From Thiothrix winogradskyi (GTDB lineage: Bacteria > Pseudomonadota > Gammaproteobacteria > Thiotrichales > Thiotrichaceae), in assembly GCF_021650935.1 (NCBI RefSeq), contig NZ_CP091244.1:2790001-2854000 (forward strand): a stretch of 64,000 nt of DNA, in the 5' to 3' direction. The notes under the pieces were generated by a model that was not told the origin of the DNA, did not search any database, and saw only the letters and a program-made list of their open reading frames with translations. Shown here one piece after another: positions 8,185-16,429 of the stretch (position 1 is the stretch's first letter; each line of letters starts with the position of its first letter). Both the position numbers and the translations under genes were made by a program.

Positions 8185-8759
8185 CGTTTACTCCGGGTTT
8201 TGGTCATTACCAGCACAAAGACATTTTTCACCTTGGCTTGCTGATACAGAATATCGGTGGCAACAGTCAGGGTTGAACCAGAACGGTAAAGATCATCGAG
8301 CAGCAAGATATTCTTTCCAGCCAGATTAGCGTTGGGATTTAATGTCAGGGAGGTTTTCAGCAAAGCTTGGCGTGCTTGCGGGTCATCAACGTTTTTCAGT
8401 TCTTGTCCGCCCGTTTGCTTTTGCAGGACATTATCCAGCACTGGCACATTGATCCGCTGGGCTAAGGCTTGGGCGATTGCGAGCACGGGTTGAATCTTGC
8501 GCTGCTTGTTGGTGGATGGCACAGGAATAATAGCATCCATCGTTTCCAGCCCCTTGTACTTGCCGAGCCTATCGACAATCTGCCCCACGACTGACGCATC
8601 ACCCTGATACTTCAGGCGATACAGCAACTCACCCATCTCACTGCGGGTGGTTTGCCAAGAATCATGACCATGTTCATCCACGCCCATGTACACGCTGTCC
8701 AGCGTATGCACATCGTAGGCAAAGCCGCGTTTCCAATTACCTTTCAGTTCGATGGTCAT
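8181..8759 (-). CDS. ComF-like phosphoribosyltransferase
   Basis: 192 residues. The PRPP-binding signature reads NILLLDDLYRSGSTL at about residues 150-164, and AIIPVPSTNKQRK earlier matches the ComF-like group. The N-terminal Cys zinc site of true ComF is not seen. It is the first gene of the operon with the SLOG/antitoxin fusion and Fic, overlapping the former by 4 bp. In this context it may make or salvage a nucleotide that the SLOG domain senses; that is inference. The upstream intergenic DNA is AT-rich and probably carries the operon promoter. Confidence 0.75.
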   Translation of the reverse strand: MTIELKGNWKRGFAYDVHTLDSVYMGVDEHGHDSWQTTRSEMGELLYRLKYQGDASVVGQIVDRLGKYKGLETMDAIIPVPSTNKQRKIQPVLAIAQALAQRINVPVLDNVLQKQTGGQELKNVDDPQARQALLKTSLTLNPNANLAGKNILLLDDLYRSGSTLTVATDILYQQAKVKNVFVLVMTKTRSKR

Positions 8760-8954
8760 GTGTCTTCTTTCTAAGAAAAATCAATGGTATACCCAACAAA
8801 TTTCAGCTTAACCCAAAGGCACGCCACAATGCAAATTAGAAATTAAATTATATATAAATCAATAATTTAAAATATTAATAGATCACTAATTAAATAAATT
8901 ACGCAAAACCATTGACCGACTCTTAAATATTGGTAGAATAGCCACATAAACAAT

Positions 8955-9248
8955 ATGAATGGTGATTCAACTATGCAACGACGACATCAAAATGAACTTT
9001 TATCACGATTAGAAGCGGTTGTGGATATTGGTTATGCGGTTGTTTATTGGGCTGAGGTTTATCGTTGGTTTGGAGTACAGCGCTTATCTAAAAATGCCTA
9101 TAGGGAAGTGTTGCGAATGTGGGAGGAAGTCTCAAACCCAGAAGAATTATCTGACAATCCTCATGGGGAATTACAAAAAGTAAATACTCCTGGCGGATTT
9201 TTACTTTTAGCTGAAAATTCTATTGAATGCTTTTTCGATGAAAACTAA
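8955..9248 (+). CDS. Hypothetical protein, AT-rich gene
   Basis: 97 residues (or 91 from the ATG at 8973). It contains an aromatic segment VDIGYAVVYWAEVYRWFGVQRL and an acidic C-terminus (ECFFDEN). I recognise no family. Base composition is clearly more AT-rich than the flanking housekeeping genes, as is the 195-bp gap upstream, suggesting transfer. It is followed 14 bp later by another small gene with a strong ribosome-binding site, so the two may form an operon. Confidence 0.5.
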   Translation: MNGDSTMQRRHQNELLSRLEAVVDIGYAVVYWAEVYRWFGVQRLSKNAYREVLRMWEEVSNPEELSDNPHGELQKVNTPGGFLLLAENSIECFFDEN

Positions 9249-9262
9249 ACAGGAGTATTAAT

Positions 9263-9535
9263 ATGTATGCACCAATCATTAATTTATACCTGAACAGCAA
9301 CTGTAGTTCAGAACGAGCCAAAATATTAGCCAATTTAGTTCGCGGCTTATTAAATTATTCAGAAGGCTTTAATTCCATTTCTGGATTGAGTGACGATAAA
9401 TTCATTAGAGCAGCACAAAACAACAAAAAAATAAGATTGAAATTCAGCAATGTAAAAAAAGCTCACAATTTCAAAAAGAATGCAGATCAGTTCTTACCAG
9501 ATGGAATAATAACACGCAGAGTCAAATATCCTTAA
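9263..9535 (+). CDS. Hypothetical basic protein, AT-rich gene
   Basis: A 90-residue lysine- and asparagine-rich protein (RAAQNNKKIRLKFSNVKKAHNFKK in the middle, split here only by reading). AGGAG precedes the ATG. No family recognised. It follows the 8955 gene in the same direction and shares its low GC. The pair sits between the Fic operon and the convergent gcv operon and ends just before a strong hairpin. Confidence 0.5.
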   Translation: MYAPIINLYLNSNCSSERAKILANLVRGLLNYSEGFNSISGLSDDKFIRAAQNNKKIRLKFSNVKKAHNFKKNADQFLPDGIITRRVKYP

Positions 9536-9556
9536 AAATAAAATATTTCTAAAAAT

Positions 9557-9582
9557 AAAGGGTGCAAGACGTTGCACCCTTT
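9557..9582 (-). terminator. Terminator between gcvP and the small accessory genes
   Basis: A perfect 11-bp stem (aaagggtgcaa with ttgcacccttt) around a 4-base loop. Reading the minus strand it follows the gcvP stop by about 15 bp and runs into T-rich sequence, so it mainly terminates the gcv operon and may also block transcription from the left. Confidence 0.8.
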
Positions 9583-9596
9583 GCTAGAACTAATTT

Positions 9597-12548
9597 CTAC
9601 CGATACGAATCAACCGAAGGACAAGAACACACCAAATTCCGATCCCCATACACATTATCAATCCGGTTCACGGTAGGCCAATACTTCGCCGTCGGGCTAA
9701 CACCCTGCGGGAACACCGCCTCGGTCTGGCTGTAAGGGCGTTCCCAAGCATTCACCAAATCATCCAGCGTATGCGGCGCATTCACCAGCGGATTATTGTC
9801 CGCAGGCCACACGCCCTCCTGCACCTTGCGAATCTCTTCCCGAATCGCGATCATCGCATCGCAGAAACGGTCAAGCTCCTCTTTCGGCTCGGATTCGGTC
9901 GGCTCGATCATCAGCGTACCCGCCACCGGGAACGACATGGTAGGCGCGTGGAAACCGTAATCCATCAAGCGTTTAGCAATGTCCGACTCATCAATCCCCG
10001 AAGCCGCCTTCAACGGACGAATGTCGATGATGCACTCATGCGCCACCCGCCCATTCGCCCCCCGGAACAGCACCGGATAATGCTCAGCCAAGCGTTGCAT
10101 GATGTAATTGGCGTTCAATATCGCCATCTCCGTCGCCCGCTGCAAACCCGCCGCGCCCATCAACTTAATGTACGCCCACGAAATCGGCAGAATCGCCCCA
10201 CTCCCATACGGAGCAGCCGACACCGCACTATTTCCCGGCGCAACCCCATCCGGCGGAGTCACCGCATGGCTGGACAAAAACGGTGCAAGATGCGCCTTCA
10301 CCCCAATCGGCCCCATGCCAGGGCCACCGCCACCATGCGGAATCGCAAAGGTCTTATGCAAGTTCAAATGCGACACATCCGACCCCATCTTGCCCGGTTT
10401 CGACAAGCCCACTTGCGCATTCATGTTCGCGCCATCCATGTACACCTGCCCGCCGAACTGATGCACAATGTCGCAAATTTCCACGATGTCCTGCTCAAAC
10501 ACCCCGTGCGTAGACGGATAAGTCACCATCAAGCACGATAAATTCGCCGCGTGTTTTTCCGCCTTGGCACGCAAATCCGCCACATCCACGTTACCGTTCG
10601 CGTCGCACTCGACCACCACCACCTTCAGGCTCACCATCGCCGCCGAAGCCGGATTCGTACCATGCGCCGAACTCGGAATCAAACACACATCCCGATGCGC
10701 CTGCCCAATGCTCGCCTGATAACGACGGATCGCCACCAGCCCAGCGTATTCGCCCTGCGCCCCCGAATTTGGCTGCATCGAAATCGCATCATAGCCAGTG
10801 ATTTCCACCAACCAATCCTCCAACTCCTTGATCATGGCGCGATAACCCACGGTCTGCTCCTGCGGCGCAAACGGGTGAATATCCGCAAACTCTGACCAAG
10901 TAACCGGCATCATTTCCGTGGTCGCATTCAACTTCATGGTGCAAGAACCCAACGGAATCATCCCATGCGCCAACGAGAAATCCTTATTCTCCAAGCGCTT
11001 CAAATAACGCAACATTTCCGATTCCGAATGGTGCGAATTGAATACCGGATGCGTCAGGAAATCGCTGGTACGCTGATAGCCGGATGGAATCCCGCTGAAA
11101 CCTTCCGCAACAACCGCCGCATCCAGCGCATCCACATCCAAACCATGCCCTGCACCTAGCAGCACATCGAACAGCTCGGCAATGTCAGCGCGGGTCTTGC
11201 GCTCATCAATACTGATACCGATATTGCCATCAGGGAAATGGCGGAAATTGATGCAGGCATGAAGAACCTCACCCCCCGCCCCCCTCTCCTTAACAGGAGA
11301 GGGGGAGGAAGAATGCACTCGCTCTTGTCCCCCCTCTCCTGTCAAGGAGAGGGGGTTAGGGGGTGAGGTTCTTTCAACCACCACCGTATCAAACCACGTA
11401 TCATTCAGCAGCGTCACCCCCTTCTGCTGCAAGCCCTTCGCCAGAATATTCGTCAGCCGATGAATCCGCCCCGCAATCGTCTTCAAGCCTTCCGCGCCGT
11501 GATACACCGCATAAAACCCCGCCATATTCGCCAGCAACGCCTGCGCCGTACAAATATTGGAAGTCGCCTTCTCACGACGGATATGCTGTTCACGGGTCTG
11601 CATCGCCATGCGCAACGCTTGCTTGCCGTGGCTATCAATCGAAACGCCAATTACCCGACCCGGCATGGTGCGCTTAAACGCATCTTTCGTGGCAAAAAAC
11701 GCCGCGTGAGGGCCACCGAACGCCATCGGCACACCGAAACGCTGTGAGTTGCCAACCACCACATCCGCGCCCATTTCGCCGGGAGCTTTCAACATCACCA
11801 ACGCCATCAGATCGGAAGCCACACATACCAACGCTTTTTGCGCGTGCGCCTGCTTAATCAAGGCTTCAATATCGCCAACTTCGCCGGTAGTGCCAGGGTA
11901 TTGCAGCAACACACCAAACACTTCCTGCCCCGCCAACTCGCTATACGGGTTGCCGATAATGAGTTCAAAGCCGAAGTGTTCCGCACGGGTTTTCAGCACG
12001 TCGATGGTTTGCGGATGCACATCCGCACCCACAAAAAACTTGTCCGATTTGAGCTTATTGGAACGCTTGCACAGCGTCATTGCTTCCGCTGCCGCCGTTG
12101 CTTCGTCCAACAAGGAGGCATTGGCAATGTCCATGCCCGTCAAATCCGTGACCATTTGCTGGTAATTGAGCAAGCCTTCCAGCCGCCCTTGGGAAATTTC
12201 CGGCTGATACGGCGTATACGCGGTGTACCAACCGGGGTTTTCCAAGACATTACGCAAAATGACCGGTGGCACAACCGTGTCGTAATAGCCCATACCGATG
12301 TACGACTTGGCAACAACATTTTGCCGCGCCAATTGCTTCAAATAAGCCAACGTTTCGGCTTCGGAACGGCTGCCGTCGATTGCCAACGGTGCTGGCAGGC
12401 GGATGCTCGCAGGCACAGTGCTATCAATCAGCGCATCCAGCGATTCCGCGCCCACGGTTTGCAGCATCGCGGCAGTATCCGCCGCGTTGGGGCCGATGTG
12501 GCGGGCAATAAAATCGTCGTGTTGTTCAAGTTCGTACAAAGTTGTCAT
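9597..12548 (-). CDS. gcvP: Glycine dehydrogenase (decarboxylating), P protein
   Basis: The 983-residue pyridoxal-phosphate P protein of the glycine cleavage system. It decarboxylates glycine and passes the aminomethyl group to lipoyl-GcvH. The PLP lysine is in NLHKTFAIPHGGGGPG. The single-chain form is usual in Gammaproteobacteria, where it is normally about 950-965 residues. The excess is explained by an in-frame insertion of about 36 residues (PPNPLSLTGEGG to KERGAGGEV) encoded by a large inverted repeat at 11264-11371. It is the third gene of gcvT-gcvH-gcvP, 17 bp after gcvH. Confidence 0.97.
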   Translation of the reverse strand: MTTLYELEQHDDFIARHIGPNAADTAAMLQTVGAESLDALIDSTVPASIRLPAPLAIDGSRSEAETLAYLKQLARQNVVAKSYIGMGYYDTVVPPVILRNVLENPGWYTAYTPYQPEISQGRLEGLLNYQQMVTDLTGMDIANASLLDEATAAAEAMTLCKRSNKLKSDKFFVGADVHPQTIDVLKTRAEHFGFELIIGNPYSELAGQEVFGVLLQYPGTTGEVGDIEALIKQAHAQKALVCVASDLMALVMLKAPGEMGADVVVGNSQRFGVPMAFGGPHAAFFATKDAFKRTMPGRVIGVSIDSHGKQALRMAMQTREQHIRREKATSNICTAQALLANMAGFYAVYHGAEGLKTIAGRIHRLTNILAKGLQQKGVTLLNDTWFDTVVVERTSPPNPLSLTGEGGQERVHSSSPSPVKERGAGGEVLHACINFRHFPDGNIGISIDERKTRADIAELFDVLLGAGHGLDVDALDAAVVAEGFSGIPSGYQRTSDFLTHPVFNSHHSESEMLRYLKRLENKDFSLAHGMIPLGSCTMKLNATTEMMPVTWSEFADIHPFAPQEQTVGYRAMIKELEDWLVEITGYDAISMQPNSGAQGEYAGLVAIRRYQASIGQAHRDVCLIPSSAHGTNPASAAMVSLKVVVVECDANGNVDVADLRAKAEKHAANLSCLMVTYPSTHGVFEQDIVEICDIVHQFGGQVYMDGANMNAQVGLSKPGKMGSDVSHLNLHKTFAIPHGGGGPGMGPIGVKAHLAPFLSSHAVTPPDGVAPGNSAVSAAPYGSGAILPISWAYIKLMGAAGLQRATEMAILNANYIMQRLAEHYPVLFRGANGRVAHECIIDIRPLKAASGIDESDIAKRLMDYGFHAPTMSFPVAGTLMIEPTESEPKEELDRFCDAMIAIREEIRKVQEGVWPADNNPLVNAPHTLDDLVNAWERPYSQTEAVFPQGVSPTAKYWPTVNRIDNVYGDRNLVCSCPSVDSYR
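11264..11371. repeat. Inverted GC-rich repeat inserted in gcvP
   Basis: The outer ends gaacctcaccccc and gggggtgaggttc are inverse complements, and each half contains its own smaller hairpin (ccctctcctt...aggagaggg). The element of about 108 bp is translated without stops as part of GcvP, in a region where homologues have none of it. It is two head-to-head copies of the repeat family seen singly elsewhere in the window. Confidence 0.85.
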
Positions 12549-12565
12549 TCGGTATCTGCCTTTAA

Positions 12566-12952
12566 TTACTCGTCACATTCCGCTTTGTATGCGTCTGCAT
12601 CCATCAATTCACCCAGCGCGTCTTCGTCATCCACACGCATCACGAACAGCCAGCCGTCACCGTAAGGGTCAGAATTGATCAGTTCCGGTGAGTCTTGCAC
12701 CGCCTCATTCGCTTCAACGATGATACCGGGGACTGGCGCGTAAATATCAGAAGCTGCCTTCACCGATTCCGCTATCGCACAACCGTCTTCTGCACCGAAT
12801 TCTGTGCCAACTTCTGGTAAATCAACGTGTACCAAGTCACCCAGCAACTCTTGCGCATGGTCAGTAATGCCGACGGTAACAGTGCCGTCGCCATTGTCAC
12901 GTACCCACTCGTGGGATTTGGTGTATTTCAAATCGGATGGAACATTGCTCAT
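12566..12952 (-). CDS. gcvH: Glycine cleavage system H protein
   Basis: The 128-residue lipoyl carrier of the glycine cleavage system, shuttling the aminomethyl intermediate from GcvP to GcvT. The lipoylation site is the Lys (about K65) in ESVKAASD. The N-terminal YTKSHEWVRDNGDG and the C-terminal GDGWLFVMRV are canonical, and the length is normal. It lies 17 bp downstream of gcvT and under the same glycine riboswitch. Confidence 0.97.
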   Translation of the reverse strand: MSNVPSDLKYTKSHEWVRDNGDGTVTVGITDHAQELLGDLVHVDLPEVGTEFGAEDGCAIAESVKAASDIYAPVPGIIVEANEAVQDSPELINSDPYGDGWLFVMRVDDEDALGELMDADAYKAECDE

Positions 12953-12969
12953 AAATAACTCCTAAAAAC

Positions 12970-14052
12970 TTAATTTAAAACAGATTTGCCATTGCGTGCG
13001 AAAACCGGCTTCACCACTTTTGCCGGGTGCAATTTGCCGCGAATATCCACCTCACAGGTGTCGCCACAGCTTGCTGGAACCCGCGCCAACGCAATTGCTA
13101 CGCCGAGTGTAGGCGAAAAAGTACCGCTGGTTGTTTCACCATCACCACCATTGCATACCACTTTCATATGACTGCGCAATACGCCTTTGCCTTCCAGCAC
13201 CAGCCCGACGAATTTTTGCGGCACACCTGCGGCTTTCTGTGCTTCCAACGCACTGCGCCCAATAAAGTTACGGTCTTCCGGCTGCCAGCCGATTGTCCAG
13301 CCTAAACCTGACACTAATGGAGAGGTGGTTTCGTCCATGTCCGTGCCGTAGAGGTTCATGCCCGCTTCCAGACGCAGGGTATCGCGTGCGCCCAAGCCAA
13401 TCGGCTTAATGCCAGCGGCTAACAGCGCATCCCACACTTTGTGGGCTTGTGCATTGGGGAACATCATTTCAAAGCCGTCTTCGCCGGTGTAACCCGTGCG
13501 GGCAATGAACCAGTCGTTGACGAATGCGCCGTAAAAGGTTTTCAGTGGTTCAACGATAGCCACTTCATCCGCAGGCATAATGCCCAGCACTTTGGCACGC
13601 GCATTGGGGCCTTGTGCCGCGATCATGGAAAGGTCGTCACGTTCGGTCAGGGTTACATCAAAGTTGGCGATTTGCTGTTGCATCCACGCAATATCTTTGT
13701 CGCGTGTGCCAGCGTTAACCACGATGCGCCATTGGGTTTCGGTGATGAAATACACGATCAAATCGTCAATCACCGTGCCTTCGGGGGTCAACATGCAGCT
13801 ATACAATGCCTTGCCGGACTCTTTCAGTTTATCAACGTTATTGGCGAGCAGGTATTGCAAAAAGGCTTTGGATTGCGCCCCCACGAGGTCGAGGATGACC
13901 ATGTGTGATACGTCAAACATGCCCGCGTCGTTGCGGACTTGGTGGTGTTCTTGCAGTTGGGAGCCATAGTGAATGGGCATTTCCCAGCCCGCGAAATCGA
14001 CCATTTTCGCACCGGATTCAAGGTGCTTGGCGTAAAGTGCAGTACGTTGCAT
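12970..14052 (-). CDS. gcvT: Aminomethyltransferase (glycine cleavage T protein)
   Basis: A 360-residue folate-dependent enzyme that releases ammonia and makes methylenetetrahydrofolate from the GcvH-bound aminomethyl group. It opens QRTALYAKHLESGAKMVDFAGWEMPIHY in pieces typical of GcvT, with DVSHM in the first folate-binding region and GEDGFE in the middle. First gene of the operon; its leader carries a tandem glycine riboswitch and a terminator ending about 25 bp before the start codon. Confidence 0.97.
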   Translation of the reverse strand: MQRTALYAKHLESGAKMVDFAGWEMPIHYGSQLQEHHQVRNDAGMFDVSHMVILDLVGAQSKAFLQYLLANNVDKLKESGKALYSCMLTPEGTVIDDLIVYFITETQWRIVVNAGTRDKDIAWMQQQIANFDVTLTERDDLSMIAAQGPNARAKVLGIMPADEVAIVEPLKTFYGAFVNDWFIARTGYTGEDGFEMMFPNAQAHKVWDALLAAGIKPIGLGARDTLRLEAGMNLYGTDMDETTSPLVSGLGWTIGWQPEDRNFIGRSALEAQKAAGVPQKFVGLVLEGKGVLRSHMKVVCNGGDGETTSGTFSPTLGVAIALARVPASCGDTCEVDIRGKLHPAKVVKPVFARNGKSVLN

Positions 14053-14078
14053 TAGGATTCTTCCAGTTTAACAGGCAC

Positions 14079-14113
14079 AAAAAAAGGGCGGCAAGCCGCT
14101 AAGCTTGCCGCCC
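14079..14113 (-). terminator. Riboswitch-controlled intrinsic terminator upstream of gcvT
   Basis: An 11-bp GC-rich stem (gggcggcaagc with gcttgccgccc) and 6-base loop, followed on the minus strand by seven T. It lies between the glycine aptamers and gcvT, so it is probably the expression platform: terminating without glycine and read through when glycine is bound. Confidence 0.85.
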
Positions 14114-14298
14114 CTCTGTCCGTTTACCTGAGAGATTCCTTGTTCAGGGAACAAGTTACTACCCTTCGGTGAGTGCGTCCGCACTGCTCTCCAGAGTCAG
14201 ATCTAGTACTGCCAGTCCTTTTGCCTGAGCGTTTCCGGGCGGAATTGCGCCTTCGGCGGTTGCGGCAACCTTGCGGTGTGCAACACTCTCCTGCCAGT
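14114..14298 (-). promoter_or_regulatory. Tandem glycine riboswitch (gcvT leader)
   Basis: On the minus strand the leader shows two consecutive glycine aptamers. The first has GGCAGGAGAGTG, ACCGCCGAAGG and CGCTCAGGCAAAAGGAC; the second has CTGGAGAGC, CACCGAAGGG and TCTCTCAGGTAAACGGACAG. These are the conserved cores of the class, joined by a short linker. It lies directly upstream of gcvT-gcvH-gcvP, the classic regulon of this RNA, and is followed by an intrinsic terminator. Confidence 0.95.
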
Positions 14299-14316
14299 GT
14301 TTACTGAATGCGGGGG

Positions 14317-14345
14317 ATTGTAGCGGATGCGGTGCAGCAACTAAA
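14317..14345 (-). promoter_or_regulatory. Possible gcv operon promoter
   Basis: The minus strand has TACAAT (14317-14322), a good -10 element, placed about 20 bp before the first aptamer. The -35 is weak (TTTAGT at 17 bp spacing). Position fits a start just ahead of the riboswitch; proposed from position and one good hexamer only. Confidence 0.4.
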
Positions 14346-14389
14346 GCACCATTTACGCCTGTGTGGTGAAAAGGGGATACAGTAGCAAC

Positions 14390-14605
14390 CTAGTGCTGCA
14401 CCATCGGCGTAATGCCGGTCTGCCGCCCATGCTTGTCATAGCTATACAGCAGTGAGCCTTTTTGCACACTAATGCTCTGCGAGTTAAACGCCTTCAAACC
14501 ATCGGTGGGTAAACGGCTGGGCGCTGAAATGGAAGTGACTGCTTCGCCGTTTTGGTCGTAAATGTAAATTAATGTCCCGCGTTGCACAGCTTTGCTGATT
14601 GCCAT
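14390..14605 (-). CDS. Small protein with two internal repeats
   Basis: 71 residues containing two similar halves: VQRGTLIYIYDQNGEAVTSI and VQKGSLLYSYDKHGRQTGIT. Each half looks like a short beta-hairpin unit (hydrophobic-polar alternation ending YD-x-x-G). GGGAG lies about 8 bp upstream of the ATG. It is isolated between the gcv leader and the YceI gene and points the same way as gcv. Function unknown; the duplicated unit resembles single beta-propeller or SH3-like strands but is too short for a firm call. Confidence 0.6.
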   Translation of the reverse strand: MAISKAVQRGTLIYIYDQNGEAVTSISAPSRLPTDGLKAFNSQSISVQKGSLLYSYDKHGRQTGITPMVQH

Positions 14606-14696
14606 ATGTTATCTCCCTATGTGGTGTAAGTATTTTGTTAAAATTTTCGATCATTCTATCTCTACTGGTAGGGTATCATATAACCCTTGTTAACAA

Positions 14697-14710
14697 TTGA
14701 CTTAAGTCAA
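14697..14710. promoter_or_regulatory. Palindrome upstream of the YceI gene
   Basis: A perfect 14-bp palindrome ttgacttaagtcaa, starting with a good -35 hexamer and flanked by two other small inverted repeats (gggtatcatataaccc, agggttcaccct). About 120 bp before the YceI-like start. It could be an operator over a promoter; no family consensus is recognised. Confidence 0.35.
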
Positions 14711-14826
14711 GTAGGGTTCACCCTATCGCGAATGCCCTTGTGATTACCGCATTATATCCGACCAGCGGTATAGTTCAGTTAAGTTACCGTGAAACCAATA
14801 TTAACCATTATGGGGAAAAATAAATC

Positions 14827-15426
14827 ATGCAACGTACCTTACCATTAATTTGCAAAACTGCACTCAGCTTCGCCCTGCTCTCCGGCACGGCAATGGCGGA
14901 TTGGGTGCTGGATAATACCCAATCTGCGCTGTATTTCGTTTCCATCAAATCAGACCACATGGCCGAAATCCATACGTTCAAAACGCTCTCTGGTGCGATT
15001 ACCAAGGCGGGTCAAGGTTCGTTGAATATTGATTTGGCAAGCGTCAGCACCAATATCGACATCCGCGACCAACGGATGCGCGAACAATTGTTTGATACCC
15101 AAAAGTTTGCGACGGCAAGCGTCAGCGTCGATTTGAGCAAAACCGGCGTGAAACCCGGCATCCAGACCGTTAATGTCACGCTGGATTTGCATGGCGTGAA
15201 AAAAGAAATTCCCGCCACCGTTACCCTCACCGAAGTCGGCAACACCGTGCAAGTGAGCACCGTTGCCCCGATTATGTTGAATGCGGCAGATTTTGACCTA
15301 GCGGCTGGCATCACCGCCTTGCGTGAAATCGCGGAATTGCCCAGCATCAGCAATGCCGTGCCAGTCACTTTTTTCCTGAGTTTTGTGAAACAGGCTGAAG
15401 CTAACGCGCCGCCAAACCCCGCGTGA
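14827..15426 (+). CDS. YceI-family periplasmic protein
   Basis: 199 residues. A signal peptide (basic start, hydrophobic core, cut near AMA-DW) is followed by a YceI lipocalin-like domain: WVLDNTQSALYFVSIK, the RDQRMREQLFDTQKFATASV segment and LDLHGVKKEIP. Family members bind isoprenoid-like lipids in the periplasm. The 3' end overlaps the convergent PqiC-like gene by 26 bp. Ligand cannot be told from sequence. Confidence 0.9.
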   Translation: MQRTLPLICKTALSFALLSGTAMADWVLDNTQSALYFVSIKSDHMAEIHTFKTLSGAITKAGQGSLNIDLASVSTNIDIRDQRMREQLFDTQKFATASVSVDLSKTGVKPGIQTVNVTLDLHGVKKEIPATVTLTEVGNTVQVSTVAPIMLNAADFDLAAGITALREIAELPSISNAVPVTFFLSFVKQAEANAPPNPA

Positions 15427-15979
15427 TCTGATTAGCCAAATCCGCCAGCAAACTGCTTTGCGCTTTCACCAACCCTGTCACCCCCGCCTGTGGGGTTTGA
15501 CGGGCAAGCGCCACTGGCTCAGTGGTGAGAATTTTCCCATCACTGCCTGCCTGAAGTTGCCATACCCCACGCAACCACGCTTTACCCCCCGGTATGCCAT
15601 CAAACTGATCCAGTTTCACCACCACCTGATATTGCGGGGTTTGGCTGAGTTCCCACGGCACGATTTGCACCCGCGTGGCAGGCAAACGCATTTGCAAGTG
15701 TTGGGCTAAGGTGCGCAGGAATTCGTCTTCCAACTGCCCGCCCCATAAGTGCGTATCGGATATTTCCAAGGTTGTCGCATCTTTACGGATTACCATCCCC
15801 TCGCGATCCAGCAAGGTGGGTAAGGTAATCGGACCAACGCCAACGCTGTTAATGGGTTTTGTTATGACCACTGCCGCCGCACTGCCAACATCCGCCGACA
15901 AGGTGTGGTATTGCGTGGGCGTGCTGGAACACCCACTCAACAACGCCAAGCATAAAAACACGCTGATTTTATTAGGCAT
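15401..15979 (-). CDS. PqiC/YmbA-family outer-membrane lipoprotein
   Basis: 192 residues. Lipoprotein signal with lipobox LLSGC, then YHTLSAD and a VGVGPITLPTLLDREGMVIRK segment typical of the PqiC (DUF330) family. PqiC works with the PqiA/PqiB MCE lipid-transport complex bridging the envelope. No pqiA or pqiB lies next to it, so this is a solitary copy. It starts 3 bp after the end of the YchJ-like gene and may be co-transcribed with it. Confidence 0.82.
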   Translation of the reverse strand: MPNKISVFLCLALLSGCSSTPTQYHTLSADVGSAAAVVITKPINSVGVGPITLPTLLDREGMVIRKDATTLEISDTHLWGGQLEDEFLRTLAQHLQMRLPATRVQIVPWELSQTPQYQVVVKLDQFDGIPGGKAWLRGVWQLQAGSDGKILTTEPVALARQTPQAGVTGLVKAQSSLLADLANQITRGLAAR

Positions 15980-15982
15980 TGC

Positions 15983-16363
15983 TCACTCTCCAACCACGTA
16001 ATACCACTTGCTGCCCTCTTTCACAAAGCCGCTGGTTTCATGCAATCTGCTGATTTGTTCGCCGTCACGGTAGCTGGCAATGAATTCAACAATACCCTGT
16101 AAATCCTGTTCCCCGCCCAACTCCGTGCGCACAATTTCCAGGCCTAACCACTCCGTCGCAGGCAATTGCAGCAAACCCTTTTTATTGGGGCGGGTGCTGC
16201 TGTGCCAACTGCGGTGCAAATACGCGCCATTACGCAACACATACGCACTGTAACGCGAACGCATCAGGGCTTCCGCCGTGGGCGCGGACTTGCCATCGTG
16301 ATACGGGCGACAACACTGGTTATAGGTTTTATCGGAACCACACGGGCAGTTATTCATCATCAC
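15983..16363 (-). CDS. YchJ-family protein with SEC-C zinc motif
   Basis: 126 residues starting with MMMNNCPCGSDKTYNQCC, the SEC-C type zinc-binding motif, then RSRYSAYVLRNGAYLHRSWH, the YchJ core. The family has a cystatin-like (NTF2-like) middle domain and unknown molecular function. First gene of a likely two-gene unit with the PqiC-like lipoprotein. Start is one of three tandem ATG codons. Confidence 0.88.
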   Translation of the reverse strand: MMMNNCPCGSDKTYNQCCRPYHDGKSAPTAEALMRSRYSAYVLRNGAYLHRSWHSSTRPNKKGLLQLPATEWLGLEIVRTELGGEQDLQGIVEFIASYRDGEQISRLHETSGFVKEGSKWYYVVGE

Positions 16364-16429
16364 TCCTGTTTGTTGTCAGCAGGGCGTATGCCACAATACA
16401 CCCTTCACTCACTGTAACGTTACCCTATC

